Assembly (NCBI GenBank): GCA_005885025.1
Contig: VAYC01000230.1
Coordinates: 1 to 7,174 of the forward strand
DNA: 7,174 nucleotides
Origin: Actinomycetota bacterium
GTDB lineage: Bacteria; Actinomycetota; UBA4738
Direction: 5' to 3'
In this document: positions 5,883 to 7,174 of the stretch, piece after piece
How the letters are laid out: every line of letters starts with the position of its first letter
Numbering within the stretch: the first letter of the stretch is position 1
Notes under the pieces: generated by a model
The model's database searches: none
What the model was told of the DNA's origin: nothing
The model's input: the letters and a program-made list of their open reading frames with translations, nothing else
Program-made: the position numbers and the translations under genes

Positions 5883-6359
5883 ATGACGACCGGCTACGTG
5901 CCGATCCTGATCCTGGCGATCCTGGCCGGCGCTTTCGCCGTCCTCTCCCTTCTCGCCTCGTCGGTCGTGCGGCCCCGTCGTTACGTGCCGGACAAGGTGG
6001 CGCCGTACGAGTCGGGGATCGAGCCGGTGCGCCTGCCGAAGTCGGAACGGTTCCCGGTGAAGTTCTACGTCGTGGCGATGCTGTTCATCATCTTCGACGT
6101 CGAGGCCATCTTCCTCTATCCGTGGGCCGTCGCCTTCCGTTCTCTCGGGCTGTTCGGACTGGTCGAGATGATCGTGTTCATCGGCCTGGTGTTCGTGGCC
6201 TACCTCTACGTCTGGCAGAAGGGGGGCCTGGAGTGGGAAGGGCCGCGGCGGATCCACGGTCGGCCCGGCGAGGAGCCATACCCGGCGCTCCCTCCGATCG
6301 TGGAGCGCGGCCCGGGAGATCGTCCCGTCCGCGAGCCGGCGTTGCCGGGGAGGGGCTGA
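5883..6359 (+). CDS. nuoA: NADH-quinone oxidoreductase subunit A
   Basis: A 158-residue membrane subunit of Complex I (mitochondrial ND3 homologue), part of the interface between the peripheral arm and the quinone site. Three helices are seen (about 6-29, 61-81, 92-111). Family motifs are YESGIEP (42-48), RFPVKFYVVAMLFIIFDVE (56-74) with the conserved membrane acidic residues Asp72 and Glu74, and YLYVWQKGGLEW (107-118). In many homologues the loop motif is YECG; here the cysteine position is Ser44. The last 35 residues are rich in Pro, Arg, Gly and Glu, and extend beyond the usual length of about 120-130. The ATG start lies 13 nt after the GGR gene, with AAGG at 5869-5872; nuoB follows after 4 nt. 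Confidence 0.97.
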   Translation: MTTGYVPILILAILAGAFAVLSLLASSVVRPRRYVPDKVAPYESGIEPVRLPKSERFPVKFYVVAMLFIIFDVEAIFLYPWAVAFRSLGLFGLVEMIVFIGLVFVAYLYVWQKGGLEWEGPRRIHGRPGEEPYPALPPIVERGPGDRPVREPALPGRG

Positions 6360-6363
6360 CCGG

Positions 6364-6891
<528 letters not shown>

Positions 6892-7174
6892 ATGGACACG
6901 CCCGCCCTCGCCCAGCGCCTCGCCCAGCGGTTCCCCGAGGTCCTCGAGGCCCGGGGGGAGGTCACGATCACCGTCGAGGCCGACGAGCTGGCCCAGGCCC
7001 TGCTTCACCTGCGGGACGAGCCCGATCTCTCGTTCCGCTTCCTGTCCGACGTGACCTGCACCGACTGGCCCGGACTCGACCCCCGGTACTGGATGGCCTA
7101 TCACCTGCTGTCGACGGAACACCGCCAACGGGTCCGGGTGAAGGTCGGACTGCCTCCCGAGCCGGACCCGCCCC
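6892..7174 (+). CDS. nuoC: NADH-quinone oxidoreductase subunit C, N-terminal part (partial at 3' end)
   Basis: The first 94 residues of the 30-kDa peripheral-arm subunit of Complex I, a scaffold that packs against NuoB and NuoD. The ATG follows the nuoB stop directly. After a short helix-rich start (LAQRLAQRFPEVLEA), the frame shows the typical order: VTITVEADELAQALLHLRDEP, then FRFLSDVTCTDWPGLDPRYWMAYHLLS with the conserved F-L-S-D-V-T-x-x-D pattern (50-58), then HRQRVRVKV (77-85). The frame stays open to the window edge. There is no clear Shine-Dalgarno, which fits coupling to nuoB. Not enough remains to see whether it is fused to NuoD. Confidence 0.93.
   Translation, partial: MDTPALAQRLAQRFPEVLEARGEVTITVEADELAQALLHLRDEPDLSFRFLSDVTCTDWPGLDPRYWMAYHLLSTEHRQRVRVKVGLPPEPDPP

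Noticed and set aside
6906..6929. Two tandem copies of a 12-bp unit (CCTCGCCCAGCG) at the start of nuoC
   Set aside because: It simply encodes LAQRLAQR in a helix; two copies are not a meaningful repeat array, though slippage could vary its length.

Overview
The window is about 7.2 kb of very GC-rich DNA (roughly 70% by eye), with GC-ending codons and many GTG starts. It carries two aerobic respiration modules and a small unrelated island between them. Gene content and style point to a member of the Actinomycetota, probably an uncultured lineage. The menaquinone-linked gene set, the Bacillus-like ctaDEFG order and an actinobacterial-type Rex operator all fit, but the genus cannot be told from the sequence.

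Left part (1-3365, + strand): the tail of a caa3-type cytochrome c oxidase operon. In order it holds the C-terminus of subunit I (ctaD, cut by the window edge), subunit III (ctaE), subunit IV (ctaF), the assembly factor ctaG, and a membrane-anchored protein with two tandem type-1 copper (cupredoxin) domains. Gaps are 4-7 nt and the last junction is an ATGA overlap, so this is one transcription unit. Subunit I has two extra C-terminal helices and subunit III has only five, which is the helix distribution known from Bacillus caa3 oxidases. The twin cupredoxin could carry electrons or copper to the oxidase.

Middle part (3355-4467): a divergent pair. A minus-strand gene encodes an unrecognised membrane protein with a possible C-terminal PH-like domain, and it overlaps the cupredoxin gene tail-to-tail by 11 bp. 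A plus-strand gene encodes a small flavin/F420-binding protein of the PNPOx-like split-barrel type.

Right part (4481-7174, + strand): the start of a Complex I operon. A sigma70-like promoter (TTGCGG, 17 bp, TACGAT) is followed by a perfect 18-bp palindrome, TTGTGAA-TCGC-TTCACAA, which matches the operator of the NADH/NAD+-sensing repressor Rex and covers the predicted transcription start. Then come a geranylgeranyl-reductase-family flavoprotein (candidate menaquinone side-chain reductase), nuoA, nuoB and the start of nuoC, which runs off the window. The flavoprotein has no canonical start codon in front of its first beta strand; an ACG at 4631 sits where a start is expected.

Together, Complex I feeds menaquinone, the GGR-family enzyme may tailor menaquinone, and the oxidase ends the chain. 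Rex would tie transcription of the Complex I operon to the NADH/NAD+ ratio. No mobile elements, CRISPR arrays, rRNA or tRNA genes were seen, and nothing here looks like an entirely new system. The most notable points are the Rex-controlled promoter, the twin cupredoxin, and the GGR gene heading the nuo operon.
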